A stretch of DNA of 64,000 nucleotides from HGM04593 sp045636125 (GCA_045636125.1 JAZTWX010000010.1:124001-188000), one strand, 5' to 3'; positions 27,153 through 36,147 are shown, counted from the stretch's first letter. Numbers and translations are program-made. Notes: generated by a model not told the origin, from the letters alone.

Positions 27153-28131
27153 CCTCACCCTTGCCATTTGCGTTTATAACGCCGAAAGATATATAGAAGA
27201 GACTTTGCGCTCGGTTCTTGCACAAACAATGCAGCAGTTCCACCTGCTCATTGTGAACGATTGCAGCACCGACGGAAGCGTTGCCGTTATAGAAAAGTTC
27301 TTTGCCGGCACTCTACGGCAATATGAACTTGTGTCGTTCGAAGAGAACCGCGGAATTGGCTACGCAAGGCATTTTGCCGAGCGCAAGGCCGAGACAAAAT
27401 ATATGATGTTCCTCGACGCCGACGATATTCTCCACCCCGATGCCATAGAGACAATGTACCGCAAAATAACCGGCGATGGCGACCTTGTGGCCGTGGGCTG
27501 TTACCTTGAATACATCGACCGCAACGGCAAAAAGATGGGCGGCGGGCTCTTCCTTGGCGAAAAGACAAAAGAGAAATTTATTGAAAAGGCGGCGGCAAAA
27601 AAGCTCATCTTTATGCAGCCCACAGCAATATACAACCGCGACGCATCCCTTTCGGTAGGTGGTTACGTGATAGACGGCTACCCTGCCGGCAAGCCCCGTT
27701 ACCAGGATTTTTGCGAGGACCTCGACCTGTGGACCCGTATGAGCGACCTGCACACGCAAGGCAAGGCAATTGTGGTGGTTCCCCGCGTGCTGTGCAAATA
27801 TCGCAAGGGCAGCGGCCTGTCGAGCAACTCGTTCAATATGATTATTAAGATGCGCTACACAAAAACGAATCTTTTGCGCCGCCGCAACGGGGAGAAAGAG
27901 CTTACTTTTGTTGAATTTTACGAGTCGCTCACTCCCCGCCAATTGAAGGAATACAAAAAGGATGCTGCCGCCGCCGATGCCCTGCGCAACGCAGCCTTCT
28001 ACTTTAAGAAATACAATGTTTTCTGTGGTGCGTGGGAGATTGTAAAATGTGTGTACCACCGCCCGCTGTACATTTGGGACAAGATAAAGCACAATTCGGG
28101 GATTTTCAGACATAAGAACAAAAGGACATAA
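27145..28131 (+). CDS. Glycosyltransferase family 2
   Basis: GT-A glycosyltransferase of 328 residues: LTLAICVYNAERYIEETLRS at the start, VNDCSTDGS near 36-44, FLDADDILHPDA near 89-100. The C-terminal segment with KPRYQDFCEDLDLWTRMS is typical of the acceptor side. Its base composition resembles the export genes (richer in GC) rather than the inserted gene before it. It overlaps that gene's stop by eight bases. Confidence 0.87.
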   Translation: MTDLTLAICVYNAERYIEETLRSVLAQTMQQFHLLIVNDCSTDGSVAVIEKFFAGTLRQYELVSFEENRGIGYARHFAERKAETKYMMFLDADDILHPDAIETMYRKITGDGDLVAVGCYLEYIDRNGKKMGGGLFLGEKTKEKFIEKAAAKKLIFMQPTAIYNRDASLSVGGYVIDGYPAGKPRYQDFCEDLDLWTRMSDLHTQGKAIVVVPRVLCKYRKGSGLSSNSFNMIIKMRYTKTNLLRRRNGEKELTFVEFYESLTPRQLKEYKKDAAAADALRNAAFYFKKYNVFCGAWEIVKCVYHRPLYIWDKIKHNSGIFRHKNKRT

Positions 28132-28143
28132 TAAAGGCATACT

Positions 28144-28530
28144 ATGAACGTGGAAGAACTCATAAAACAGATTATTCAATGTGCATACAATGTAAGAAAG
28201 AAATTGTATGCAGGATTTCTGGAATCTGTTTATAGGAATGCACTATTAATTGAACTTCGCGGAAATGGTTTAAAAGTTGATAAAGAAGTACCAATTAATG
28301 TACATTACAACAATGTAATTGTTGGTGAGTTCCGGGCAGATATTATAGTAGAAGACTCGGTTATTCTTGAATTAAAAGCAATACAAAAATTGTCAACAAT
28401 TCACGAAGCACAACTTGTAAACTATCTCACTGCCACCAACATTGAACACGGTTTGTTAATAAATTTCGGCAGCGAGAAACTTGAAGTAAAAAGAAAATAT
28501 AGAATATTCAGAAACACAAAAAATATGTAA
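28144..28530 (+). CDS. GxxExxY family protein
   Basis: A 128-residue protein with the family signature GFLESVY at residues 24-30, followed by a PD-(D/E)xK-nuclease-like core: GEFRADIIVEDSVILELKA (about 60-78) has the D-x(n)-ExK spacing of that fold. The family is widespread, often single-gene and mobile, and its function is unknown. It is AT-rich compared with the genes on either side and lies between a glycosyltransferase and a kinase-like gene, again suggesting insertion into the capsule locus. Confidence 0.85.
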   Translation: MNVEELIKQIIQCAYNVRKKLYAGFLESVYRNALLIELRGNGLKVDKEVPINVHYNNVIVGEFRADIIVEDSVILELKAIQKLSTIHEAQLVNYLTATNIEHGLLINFGSEKLEVKRKYRIFRNTKNM

Positions 28531-28541
28531 CTTCTGTTCTT

Positions 28542-29906
28542 ATGTCTATAAAAGAACAAAGAAGCGAGGAGATAAAAAACACAATGACACAAAAAGAGAC
28601 AACGAACCACATTGAGGCAGTTATTGGGTTGCTGAACGCAAAGGCCGAATATGCCGTGCTACGCAATTTCGAGGGGCTACCCCACAGCAACAACAGCCGC
28701 GACATAGACATAATTATAACCCGCAATAGCTACAAAGCGATTAAAAAAGAGCTTGTGGAACTGATAGACAACAGCGGGTGGAAAATTGCGACCTACCTGC
28801 ACAGCGACCGCCTCATAAGCTACGTGTGCGCAAAGAACAGCGAGGAGAGCACCGAGATTGTGCAATGGGACTTCTTCTTCGACACATCGGTGTGGGGAAT
28901 AGAGCTTATGAGCGCACAGGATTTTCTGCGCCACCGCGCCTTCAACGGCTACCTGTACCACATTGGTACCGATGGACAATTCCTCGACAAATACCTCTAC
29001 AACCGCGCAGTGGGCAGCCAATACCCCGAAAAGTACCGCGCCACACGCGAAGCTGCCGAGCACTCCCCCATTGTCACCGAAAAGATTTTAGCCATTTTTG
29101 GCTATAAAGATACGAAAGAGTGCGACAAAGCAAGCGGCAGCAAGCTCATAATGCGTGCACTTTGGGCAAACATAAAGAAAAGGCCGCTTGCACTCCTGTG
29201 CAGCATAATCTATTTTCTTTACACCTTTATTGGTAACTACATCTGCTCGCGCACTGGGTTCAGCGTAGGATTTACCGGCCCCGACGGCAGTGGAAAAACC
29301 ACCGTTATTGAGATGCTGCTCGGAAGGATTGCCCCGGTGTTTGGCACAGCACACAAATACTACCATTTTCGCCCCATGCTCTTTGGCAACTTGGGCGAGG
29401 TTGCACACTCGGCAGGTATAAAAAAGGAGGTTGACCGCGACTACAGCAAGCCTCATCGTGGTGGCAAAACCGGCAAATTAAATTCCATTGCACGCCTTGC
29501 CTACTACTCCATCGACTACATACTGGGGTATTTCACAAAAGTAAAAAGCGTAACCCGCATCACCCGCGTGGTTATTTTCGACCGCTACTACACCGACATT
29601 ATTTGCGACAGCCGCCGCTCGCGCATCTACCTTTGCCCCAGGTTCCTCTATTGGTGGGGAAGGCTGTTCATTCCCTCACTGAATTATAATATTCTACTCA
29701 CCGCAAGCAGCGAAACAATTCTTGCCCGCAAGCGTGAGCTCGACGAGGAGGGCATACGCACCATTAACCAGAAAATTGACTACCTGTGTGGCAAAAAAGG
29801 CTACCGCAAGGTGCTTAACGAAGCTGCACCGCAGGCTGCCGTGAGCGAAATACTCAATTATATTTTTGAGGAGCAGCACAAGAAGAACTTAAGAAGATTA
29901 AGATAA
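28542..29906 (+). CDS. Two-domain nucleotidyltransferase-like / P-loop kinase protein
   Basis: A 454-residue protein joining two domains. Residues 20-200 resemble nucleotidyltransferase-fold proteins (AVLRNFEGLPHSNNSRDIDI with a D-x-D near 50-52). Residues 235-450 form a thymidylate-kinase-like P-loop domain with GFTGPDGSGKTTV (Walker A near 246-253) and a DRY motif in VVIFDRYYTDII. Such fusions occur in polysaccharide loci and may phosphorylate or activate a glycan or lipid component; the substrate is unknown. An alternative start at 28584 (MTQKETT) would shorten it by 14 residues. Confidence 0.75.
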   Translation: MSIKEQRSEEIKNTMTQKETTNHIEAVIGLLNAKAEYAVLRNFEGLPHSNNSRDIDIIITRNSYKAIKKELVELIDNSGWKIATYLHSDRLISYVCAKNSEESTEIVQWDFFFDTSVWGIELMSAQDFLRHRAFNGYLYHIGTDGQFLDKYLYNRAVGSQYPEKYRATREAAEHSPIVTEKILAIFGYKDTKECDKASGSKLIMRALWANIKKRPLALLCSIIYFLYTFIGNYICSRTGFSVGFTGPDGSGKTTVIEMLLGRIAPVFGTAHKYYHFRPMLFGNLGEVAHSAGIKKEVDRDYSKPHRGGKTGKLNSIARLAYYSIDYILGYFTKVKSVTRITRVVIFDRYYTDIICDSRRSRIYLCPRFLYWWGRLFIPSLNYNILLTASSETILARKRELDEEGIRTINQKIDYLCGKKGYRKVLNEAAPQAAVSEILNYIFEEQHKKNLRRLR

Positions 29907-29912
29907 GGAATT

Positions 29913-30938
29913 ATGAGCACAGCACAAAACAGATTACATTGGATAGATACATCCAAGGCAATTTGCATAATGTGCGTATACTTTGCACATTGTGTTTTCT
30001 TTACGACAAACGACCCTGTTCTAAAAAAGATTGTTGCTCCATTTTATGTAAATACGTTCTTTTTTGTTAGCGGCTACCTTCTATATAAGAAATACTTACA
30101 ACCGGTTTTAATAAATAATTTTTCTTTTGGAACATACTGGAGTTGTATAAAGATAAGTATATACCGCATTGTCATTCCTTCTATAATATTTTCATCTATA
30201 ATATTTATACCTAAAACGTTCTTTCACAGCCAGAGTGTTGACTACAAAATGTTTATATTAAACACACTTGGCGGATGTGGTTTTTGGTTTACAGCAGCAC
30301 TGGCGGTTGCGCAGACAACAATTTTTACACTATTTTTAACTAAAAGAAGAAACATTTTCTTTTACCTTGTCATAACGGCTGGCATATTTCTTGCAATACA
30401 ACTGCTAAGCGATTTCACTCCAAAACCAGCACACAATTATTTCCCGTGGTATTGGCGAACAGGCCTCATATATATGTTCATTATAACTTTAGGCGGGTTG
30501 TATTATGTATATGAAAACAAAATAAACCGCTTTTTAGACAAAGGCGGGATAATACTAGCGATAATCATAAGCACATTAGTCTATATTCATTTTTACAGTG
30601 GGAAAGATATTGCATTTATAGGGTTAAGTGGCCGCTGTAGTTTTTTGGGGTTAAGTGGAGCTATTTCAACGACTCTTCTATTGATTTATATAGTCAAACA
30701 TTGCAACAATTATAAGATTACAGATTTTATAGGAAAGAACTCTATAATCTTCTATTTTCTGTCCGGCGCAGTACCTACTATTGTTTCCACAATACTAAAG
30801 AGAGTGGTCGAAGGGAACATATTACTTATTACAACCATTACCGCATCTATAATTATTAGTTACATCGTAACCTTGATTATTAATCGTTACATACCTTTCT
30901 TAACAGACATTCGTTTGCTAAAAAAGCAGTCCAATTAA
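29913..30938 (+). CDS. Acyltransferase family 3 membrane protein
   Basis: A 341-residue, very hydrophobic protein with about ten membrane segments. The first helix WIDTSKAICIMCVYFAHCVF carries the family's conserved Asp/Lys and His, and the second, FYVNTFFFVSGYLLYKK, the F-x-SG motif typical of the group. It is AT-rich and directly precedes a second, only distantly similar acyltransferase. Probable function: O-acylation of the capsule. Confidence 0.85.
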   Translation: MSTAQNRLHWIDTSKAICIMCVYFAHCVFFTTNDPVLKKIVAPFYVNTFFFVSGYLLYKKYLQPVLINNFSFGTYWSCIKISIYRIVIPSIIFSSIIFIPKTFFHSQSVDYKMFILNTLGGCGFWFTAALAVAQTTIFTLFLTKRRNIFFYLVITAGIFLAIQLLSDFTPKPAHNYFPWYWRTGLIYMFIITLGGLYYVYENKINRFLDKGGIILAIIISTLVYIHFYSGKDIAFIGLSGRCSFLGLSGAISTTLLLIYIVKHCNNYKITDFIGKNSIIFYFLSGAVPTIVSTILKRVVEGNILLITTITASIIISYIVTLIINRYIPFLTDIRLLKKQSN

Positions 30939-30959
30939 AATTATACTATTACAATCAAA

Positions 30960-31946
30960 ATGGCACAAACACAAAGAATAGATTTCATAGACCTTGCAAA
31001 GGGAATATGTATTTTTCTGGTGGTAATTGGGCATTGTGGTGCACCAATAGATATTCCAGGCTATGAAATCGTGAGAATGCCTTTGTATTTCATCTTGTCG
31101 GGGTTGTTCTTCAAGACATACGGAGGAATTAAACAACTAACAATTAAGAAGATAAACAAAATATTGATTCCTTTTTTGTTTTTCTATTTATTGAGCAACG
31201 TCGCATTTTATGCAATAAAATACACAGCACCGCAATACTTGATAACATCGGCACGCGGAATTCTAGACATTTTCGATAATCGACAGTTCTTCAATGGCCC
31301 CATTTGGTTCCTTCTGTGCCTTTTTTGGTGTAATATATACTTTTGTATAATTGCGACTTGCTTTAATAGGGAGAGCACCCGCATCGGTATTATTGCTCTA
31401 CTCGGCTTTCTCGGATGGTATTTAGGTGATAAAAACATTTTCGTTCCACTATTCCTTGATGTTGCAATGACAGCAATGCCTTTTTTCGCACTTGGATATT
31501 ATTTGAAAAAAAGCAATATATTGTACCCTAATAAATGGGACAAATATAACCTATTGATTGCACTCTTCTTTTGGGGAATATCGTTTATACTCACAGCTAC
31601 AACTCATTACAGGCTATCGCTGCACTATAATGGCCTAAACGGAATAAGCACGTATTTTATAGCAATATCATCGGTACTCTCTATTTTGTTTATTTGCAAA
31701 AGTATTAAAAGGTTGCCATTCTTTTCCTACATAGGCAAATACTCTATTATACTTTTGTGCGTACACCATTTGATATATCGTCCCGTAAAAGTATTATTAC
31801 ACTCCACCGGAATGGAGATTATTGACAACGGATATATGGTAGCGGCCGTTACCCTGTTACTTTCCACACTATGCATTCCATTATGTATTAAATACATTCC
31901 TTGGTTTGTTGCACAAAAAGATTTAATAAAAGAAACAACAAAATAA
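30960..31946 (+). CDS. Acyltransferase family 3 membrane protein
   Basis: A 328-residue polytopic protein with FIDLAKGICIFLVVIGHCG at the N-terminus (conserved Asp/Lys and His) and MPLYFILSGLFFK in the next segment. It ends six bases before the remnant of a glycosyltransferase, as though it had replaced that gene's 5' part. Likely an O-acetyltransferase of a second sugar. Confidence 0.85.
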   Translation: MAQTQRIDFIDLAKGICIFLVVIGHCGAPIDIPGYEIVRMPLYFILSGLFFKTYGGIKQLTIKKINKILIPFLFFYLLSNVAFYAIKYTAPQYLITSARGILDIFDNRQFFNGPIWFLLCLFWCNIYFCIIATCFNRESTRIGIIALLGFLGWYLGDKNIFVPLFLDVAMTAMPFFALGYYLKKSNILYPNKWDKYNLLIALFFWGISFILTATTHYRLSLHYNGLNGISTYFIAISSVLSILFICKSIKRLPFFSYIGKYSIILLCVHHLIYRPVKVLLHSTGMEIIDNGYMVAAVTLLLSTLCIPLCIKYIPWFVAQKDLIKETTK

Positions 31947-31952
31947 CCACAC

Positions 31953-32471
31953 ATAAATTACTATGCAATATCGCAGAACCCCAACGATATTGTAATAACG
32001 GTCGACGATGACCTTTTCTACCGCACAACACTTGTAGAAAAGCATTTAGAAGCGCACCGCAAGTATCCCAAAGCAATTATTGCCAACTAGGTAAAAGAGA
32101 TTCTACCCACAACACCGCTCTACAAAGAGTGGCCCGACGGGAAAGAGGCAAAACTATCGAACCACTTTCTACTTTTGGGAGTAAGTAGCGTACTCTACCC
32201 TCCCCACGCTCTATACAAAGATGCGTTCCTTGTAAAAGAGATTACAGAACTATGCCTCACAGCCGACGATGTGTGGTTGTCGTGTATGGCGTTGCTGCAA
32301 AAGACACCCATCTATTTCACAAACAACGAATACAACCACCTGCCAATAACAATTAGAAATAATGAAACTCTTATTTCTATTAATTACGAACGCAACCAGA
32401 TGTGTGTAGACAACCTTAATCGTTATTACAAAGAAAAAATTGGCATACAACCATTTATCGATCTACCATAA
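31953..32471 (+). pseudogene. Remnant of a TSFPxRI-family glycosyltransferase
   Basis: The frame ending at 32471 aligns with the C-terminal half of the 24498 protein: NDIVITVDDDLFYR corresponds to ITIDDDIFYR, GVSSVLYPPHALYKDAF to GVAGVLYPTNCMYKDIF, and CVDNLNRYYKEKIGIQPFIDL to the end. The 5' half is missing and the codon at 32088-32090 is TAG where the relative has TGG (Trp), a single-base change. A 98-residue frame after it (from 32175) could still be translated but lacks the acidic site. I consider it inactive. Confidence 0.85.
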
Positions 32472-32482
32472 ACACGTATGAC

Positions 32483-33610
32483 ATGAATATCAACACCAAG
32501 AGAACAAGAGGAATAAATGCCAGAGTTATTGCTTTTTACCTACCTCAGTACCACCCCACGGAGACCAACAATAAATTTTACGGAGAGGGGTTTACAGAAT
32601 GGACTAATGTAGGAAAAGCCAAGCCTCTTTTTAGAGGACATTACCAGCCAAAAGTTCCAACAGATTTAGGATATTACGATTTGCGATACCCCGAAATCAA
32701 ACAACAACAAGCCAATATGGCACAGGAAGCTGGCATAGAGGGTTTCTGTTATTATCACTACTGGTTCGGTAACGGGAAACAGGAATTAGAAACGCCCTTC
32801 AAACAAATTATAGAAAGCGGCAAGCCCGATTTTCCTTTCTGCTTATGCTGGGCCAACCAGTCGTGGTATGCAAAATTCTGGAACCACGAAAACAAGCAGG
32901 ATAAACTGATTGTCCAACAACTATACGATAACGAAGAAGGTATAGAAAAACATTTTTATTCACTACTCGATGCTTTCAAAGACAAACGCTATATAAAAGT
33001 AGACGGTAAATTATTGTTTATGATATACCGCCCGCTTGAATATCCCGATATAACATTCTTTATGAAGAAATGGCAAGAACTGGCACGAATGAATAATCTA
33101 TCTGGATTTTATTTCACAGGACAAGCCACCAATGATAAACAAGCAAAAAGAATGGTGGGAATGGGGCTCGATGGTGTTAACATTGTACGAAAGGACGATT
33201 TTCTTCTTTTGTTCAAATACAATAACCCCTTTACAAAATTCATAAACAAGGTAAAGAGATTCTTCGGAGCAGCACCCTATCACTACGATTATAAGAAGAT
33301 ATACCATACATTCATTCAACCTGACGGAATAGAAAAAGAAGAGAATATATTCCCTACACTCATTCCCAACTGGGACCACTCACCACGAAGCGGCAAGCGC
33401 GGTGTTATATTCGACAACTCAACACCTGAGAATTTCGGTTTTCACTTGGACGAGTGCATTAATGTTGTAAAGAGCAAAAAAGAAGAGAACAGAATTGTTT
33501 TTCTTAAGTCGTGGAACGAATGGGGTGAGGGAAACTATGTAGAACCTTGCCTGAAATATGGTAAAGGGTACATTAACACTTTAAAAGAAAAGCTCCTTGA
33601 AAAGAACTAG
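32483..33610 (+). CDS. WbsX-like glycosyltransferase / GH99-like protein
   Basis: A 375-residue cytoplasmic protein of the WbsX family, with a GH99-like TIM-barrel fold, common in Bacteroidetes capsule loci and annotated as a glycosyltransferase. Characteristic elements are IAFYLPQYHPTETNN (about 15-29), GEGFTEWTNV, GIEGFCYYHYWFG (about 90-102), CLCWANQSWYAKFW and the end VFLKSWNEWGEGNYVEPC. Its sugar specificity and whether it transfers or hydrolyses is not settled from sequence. Confidence 0.88.
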   Translation: MNINTKRTRGINARVIAFYLPQYHPTETNNKFYGEGFTEWTNVGKAKPLFRGHYQPKVPTDLGYYDLRYPEIKQQQANMAQEAGIEGFCYYHYWFGNGKQELETPFKQIIESGKPDFPFCLCWANQSWYAKFWNHENKQDKLIVQQLYDNEEGIEKHFYSLLDAFKDKRYIKVDGKLLFMIYRPLEYPDITFFMKKWQELARMNNLSGFYFTGQATNDKQAKRMVGMGLDGVNIVRKDDFLLLFKYNNPFTKFINKVKRFFGAAPYHYDYKKIYHTFIQPDGIEKEENIFPTLIPNWDHSPRSGKRGVIFDNSTPENFGFHLDECINVVKSKKEENRIVFLKSWNEWGEGNYVEPCLKYGKGYINTLKEKLLEKN

Positions 33611-33618
33611 TAGATTAT

Positions 33619-33711
33619 ATGACAAACGCCAAGCATAAGATATTCGTTTCGGCATACGCTTGCAAGCCGGGGCTGGGCAGCGTGTTACAAAAACTCACAA
33701 AAAGCATGTAA
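33619..33711 (+). pseudogene. 5' stub of the GT4 gene found intact at 34839
   Basis: A 30-codon remnant. Bases 33631-33682 match 34851-34902 of the downstream GT4 gene with four differences in 52, encoding KHKIFVSAYAC(K/E)PGLGS. Then it diverges and stops. A further 73 bases of noncoding sequence lead to the acyltransferase gene, whose 3' end in turn runs into the start of the intact GT4. Same architecture as the stub at 25426. Confidence 0.85.
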
Positions 33712-33784
33712 TACCAACAAACAATTCACGTAAATGTTGCCAGTAACAATTGCATCCCACTAATAGAAAGCACAAAGCAAAACA

Positions 33785-34858
33785 ATGAGCGAGACTATAA
33801 TTACGACTGAAAATAAAAAACATTATACCGAAATATCCGTTGCAAAGGGTCTATTAATAACCCTTATGGTTATAGGACATTCAGGAGCTCCTAGCCATTT
33901 AGTGGAATTCCTATACCTTGTACGTATGCCTTGTTTTTTCTTTATTTCGGGATTTTTATTCAAAGAAAAGTATCTTTTTGGAGTAACACAATTTATAGGA
34001 CGCAAAATAAAAGGACTCTATTTCCCATTTATCAAGTGGTCTTTAATATTCCTTTTGCTACACAATTTATTTTTCTGGCTGAATATATACAAAACGCAGT
34101 ACAATCTCGACGATTTCAAACGACAGATCTTCAAAATTTTCACCCTCACCGGAAGTGAACAACTATTGGGTGGTTTCTGGTTCTTGAAAGAACTTCTTTA
34201 CGCCTCAATTATTGCTTTTCTGTCAATGAAACTCATAACCTCATTAAAAAGAAAATTGAACAAAGGTACGTTGGTTTTATTATCATTATTGTTTGTTATT
34301 CTTGGGTACGTTGCAAGTATTGCCCCATTCAAAATACCGACTATTGGTAGTAAAACACTTTTGGCTACCGCATACTTTATTGCAGGGTATGCGTTCAAAA
34401 AAATGAATATAAACGCACAAAACCCGCTATTGATTGGAATTGCCGGTTACATTGCAACCATTGTAACATCGCTCTTTTTCAAGGCAAATATGGATGTAAA
34501 AGGCCTTGCAATATTTGGTTATTTTACAATCTCTATTATCGCCTCTGTTTCAACAATTTACATTTCCAAAATATGGGGGGAGAGAACGGGCATTATGGAT
34601 TATATCGGAAAAAACACGTTGAACATACTCACTTTCCATTTTATATCGTTCAAGGTTGTTAGTTTTCTAATAATTCTAATAAATGGATTGCCTCTTGGAA
34701 AACTGTCTGCATTCCCCGTTATTCCCAATGATAGTAACTTTTTGTGGATAGCATATACTTTCGCTGGAGTTACGTTACCATTAATAATTGGAGAAATTAT
34801 AAATAAAACAGGAACAAAGATAAATTCAATAAGACTAAATGACCCCTCAAAAGCATAA
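33785..34858 (+). CDS. Acyltransferase family 3 membrane protein (inserted)
   Basis: A 357-residue AT-rich polytopic protein. EISVAKGLLITLMVIGHSG contains the conserved first-helix Lys and His, and FFFISGFLFKEK follows. It is the fifth acyltransferase in the locus and sits between a 5' stub and the complete copy of a GT4 gene; its last seven codons, including the TAA stop, lie within the GT4 coding start (20-base overlap). Probable O-acetyltransferase; likely arrived together with a GT4 allele. Confidence 0.85.
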   Translation: MSETIITTENKKHYTEISVAKGLLITLMVIGHSGAPSHLVEFLYLVRMPCFFFISGFLFKEKYLFGVTQFIGRKIKGLYFPFIKWSLIFLLLHNLFFWLNIYKTQYNLDDFKRQIFKIFTLTGSEQLLGGFWFLKELLYASIIAFLSMKLITSLKRKLNKGTLVLLSLLFVILGYVASIAPFKIPTIGSKTLLATAYFIAGYAFKKMNINAQNPLLIGIAGYIATIVTSLFFKANMDVKGLAIFGYFTISIIASVSTIYISKIWGERTGIMDYIGKNTLNILTFHFISFKVVSFLIILINGLPLGKLSAFPVIPNDSNFLWIAYTFAGVTLPLIIGEIINKTGTKINSIRLNDPSKA

Positions 34859-36074
34859 GATTTTCGTTTCGGCCTACGCTTGCGAGCCCGGGCTGGGCAG
34901 CGAGATTGGTGTGGGCTGGCACTGGGTGCTCGAAATGTCGCGTTACTTTGAGCTGTGGGTGCTCACCCGCGAGAGCAACCGCCCCACCATTGAGCCGTGG
35001 ATAGCCCAGCACCCCGAATTCAACGGGATTCATTTTCTCTATTTCGACCTCCCGCGGTGGGCGCGATTCTGGAAGAAGGGGCTGCGAGGGGTGCGCACAT
35101 ACTACAACCTGTGGCAGGTGTTCACCAACAGCATTGTAAAGCGCACAATGCGCGAAAATGGGATAGAGATTTTCCACCACCTTACATATGGCAATATGCT
35201 GTGGAAGGTGAGTTCACACGGGCAGCGGCAATTCTTCGTTTGGGGGCCGGTGGGCGGGTTGGAAACAATTCCTGCCGAATATAGCAAGCACTACAGCCGC
35301 AAGGCGCGCATAATAGAGTGGGTTCGCCGCACTGCCATTAAACTGCTGCCGCTTAATATGGGATTTGCCAGCCGTTGCAAGCGCGCCGATATTATTTTGT
35401 GCAAGACCGAGATTACCCGCAACCTAATCCCTGCGAAATACCGCCACAAAGCCGTTCTATTAACCGATGTTGCCGTGGAGAAGTTCCATTGCGCCGCCGC
35501 AAGCGAGAGCAAGGCGGGCGACTGCGTGGAATTTATAACCGTGGGAAGGCTCGACGCGTGGCGAGGGTTCGACCTCGCAATAGAGAGTTTTGCAAAAGCT
35601 GCACAAAGCAACCCGCACATACACCTCACCATTGTGGGCAAGGGTGGCGACAAAGAGCGTCTGCAGGCGATTGCCCGCGAACTGGGCGTTAGCGAGAAAA
35701 TAACCTTCGCCGGCGAGGTGGAGATGAGCGAATATTATCGCCTGCTCGCAGCTGCCGACGTTGTACTCAACGCCTCGCTTAAAGAGGGCGCCGTTACCGT
35801 GTCGTTCGACACAATGGCTATGGGCAAGCCCCTTGTGTGCATAGACACTACAGGCTACACACGTTACTTTTCGGCCGACACAGCAGTTATTATACCCCGC
35901 ACCACCCGCGAGCAGGTGATTGAACAGATGAGCGCCGCCATCACCCGCCTGTGCGACGAAAATGAGCGCAGAGCCATAGGCGAAAAGGCTAAAAAAGCCG
36001 GCGAGAAGTTTAGTTGGCAGGCACGTGGCGAGGAGTACCGCGATTTGTTGGTGGAAAAGTTCAAAAAACAATAA
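34839..36074 (+). CDS. Glycosyltransferase family 4
   Basis: GT-B glycosyltransferase of 411 residues. The start FVSAYACEPGLGSEIGVGWHWV is typical of WcfG-like group-4 enzymes of Bacteroides capsule loci; the donor domain shows FITVGRLDAWRGFDLAIESF (about 228-247) and the E-x7-E region is NASLKEGAVTVSFDTMAMGKPL, in which the first Glu context is slightly unusual. It is GC-richer than the inserted acyltransferase in front of it. The sugar is unknown. Confidence 0.87.
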   Translation: MTPQKHKIFVSAYACEPGLGSEIGVGWHWVLEMSRYFELWVLTRESNRPTIEPWIAQHPEFNGIHFLYFDLPRWARFWKKGLRGVRTYYNLWQVFTNSIVKRTMRENGIEIFHHLTYGNMLWKVSSHGQRQFFVWGPVGGLETIPAEYSKHYSRKARIIEWVRRTAIKLLPLNMGFASRCKRADIILCKTEITRNLIPAKYRHKAVLLTDVAVEKFHCAAASESKAGDCVEFITVGRLDAWRGFDLAIESFAKAAQSNPHIHLTIVGKGGDKERLQAIARELGVSEKITFAGEVEMSEYYRLLAAADVVLNASLKEGAVTVSFDTMAMGKPLVCIDTTGYTRYFSADTAVIIPRTTREQVIEQMSAAITRLCDENERRAIGEKAKKAGEKFSWQARGEEYRDLLVEKFKKQ

Positions 36075-36100
36075 CCGGGAAAGGATAGAAAAAAACGAAG

Positions 36101-36129
36101 AGCTCCGCCACTCGCCTGCGAGGGGAGTG
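36101..36129 (+). repeat. Short palindromic intergenic element, copy A
   Basis: AGCTCCGCCACTCGCCTGCG followed by AGGGGAGTG. Contains CTCGC-CT-GCGAG as a hairpin core with CTCC/GGGAG flanks. Closely similar to 37292-37321, both a short distance upstream of a capsule-locus gene start. Confidence 0.55.
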
Positions 36130-36147
36130 AAAAAACCAGGAATATTA

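Noticed and set aside
25426..27193. Insertion sequence or transposon carrying the AlbA-type gene
   Set aside because: No transposase, terminal inverted repeats or short target duplication; the repeated part is gene coding sequence with a few differences, which fits homologous recombination better.
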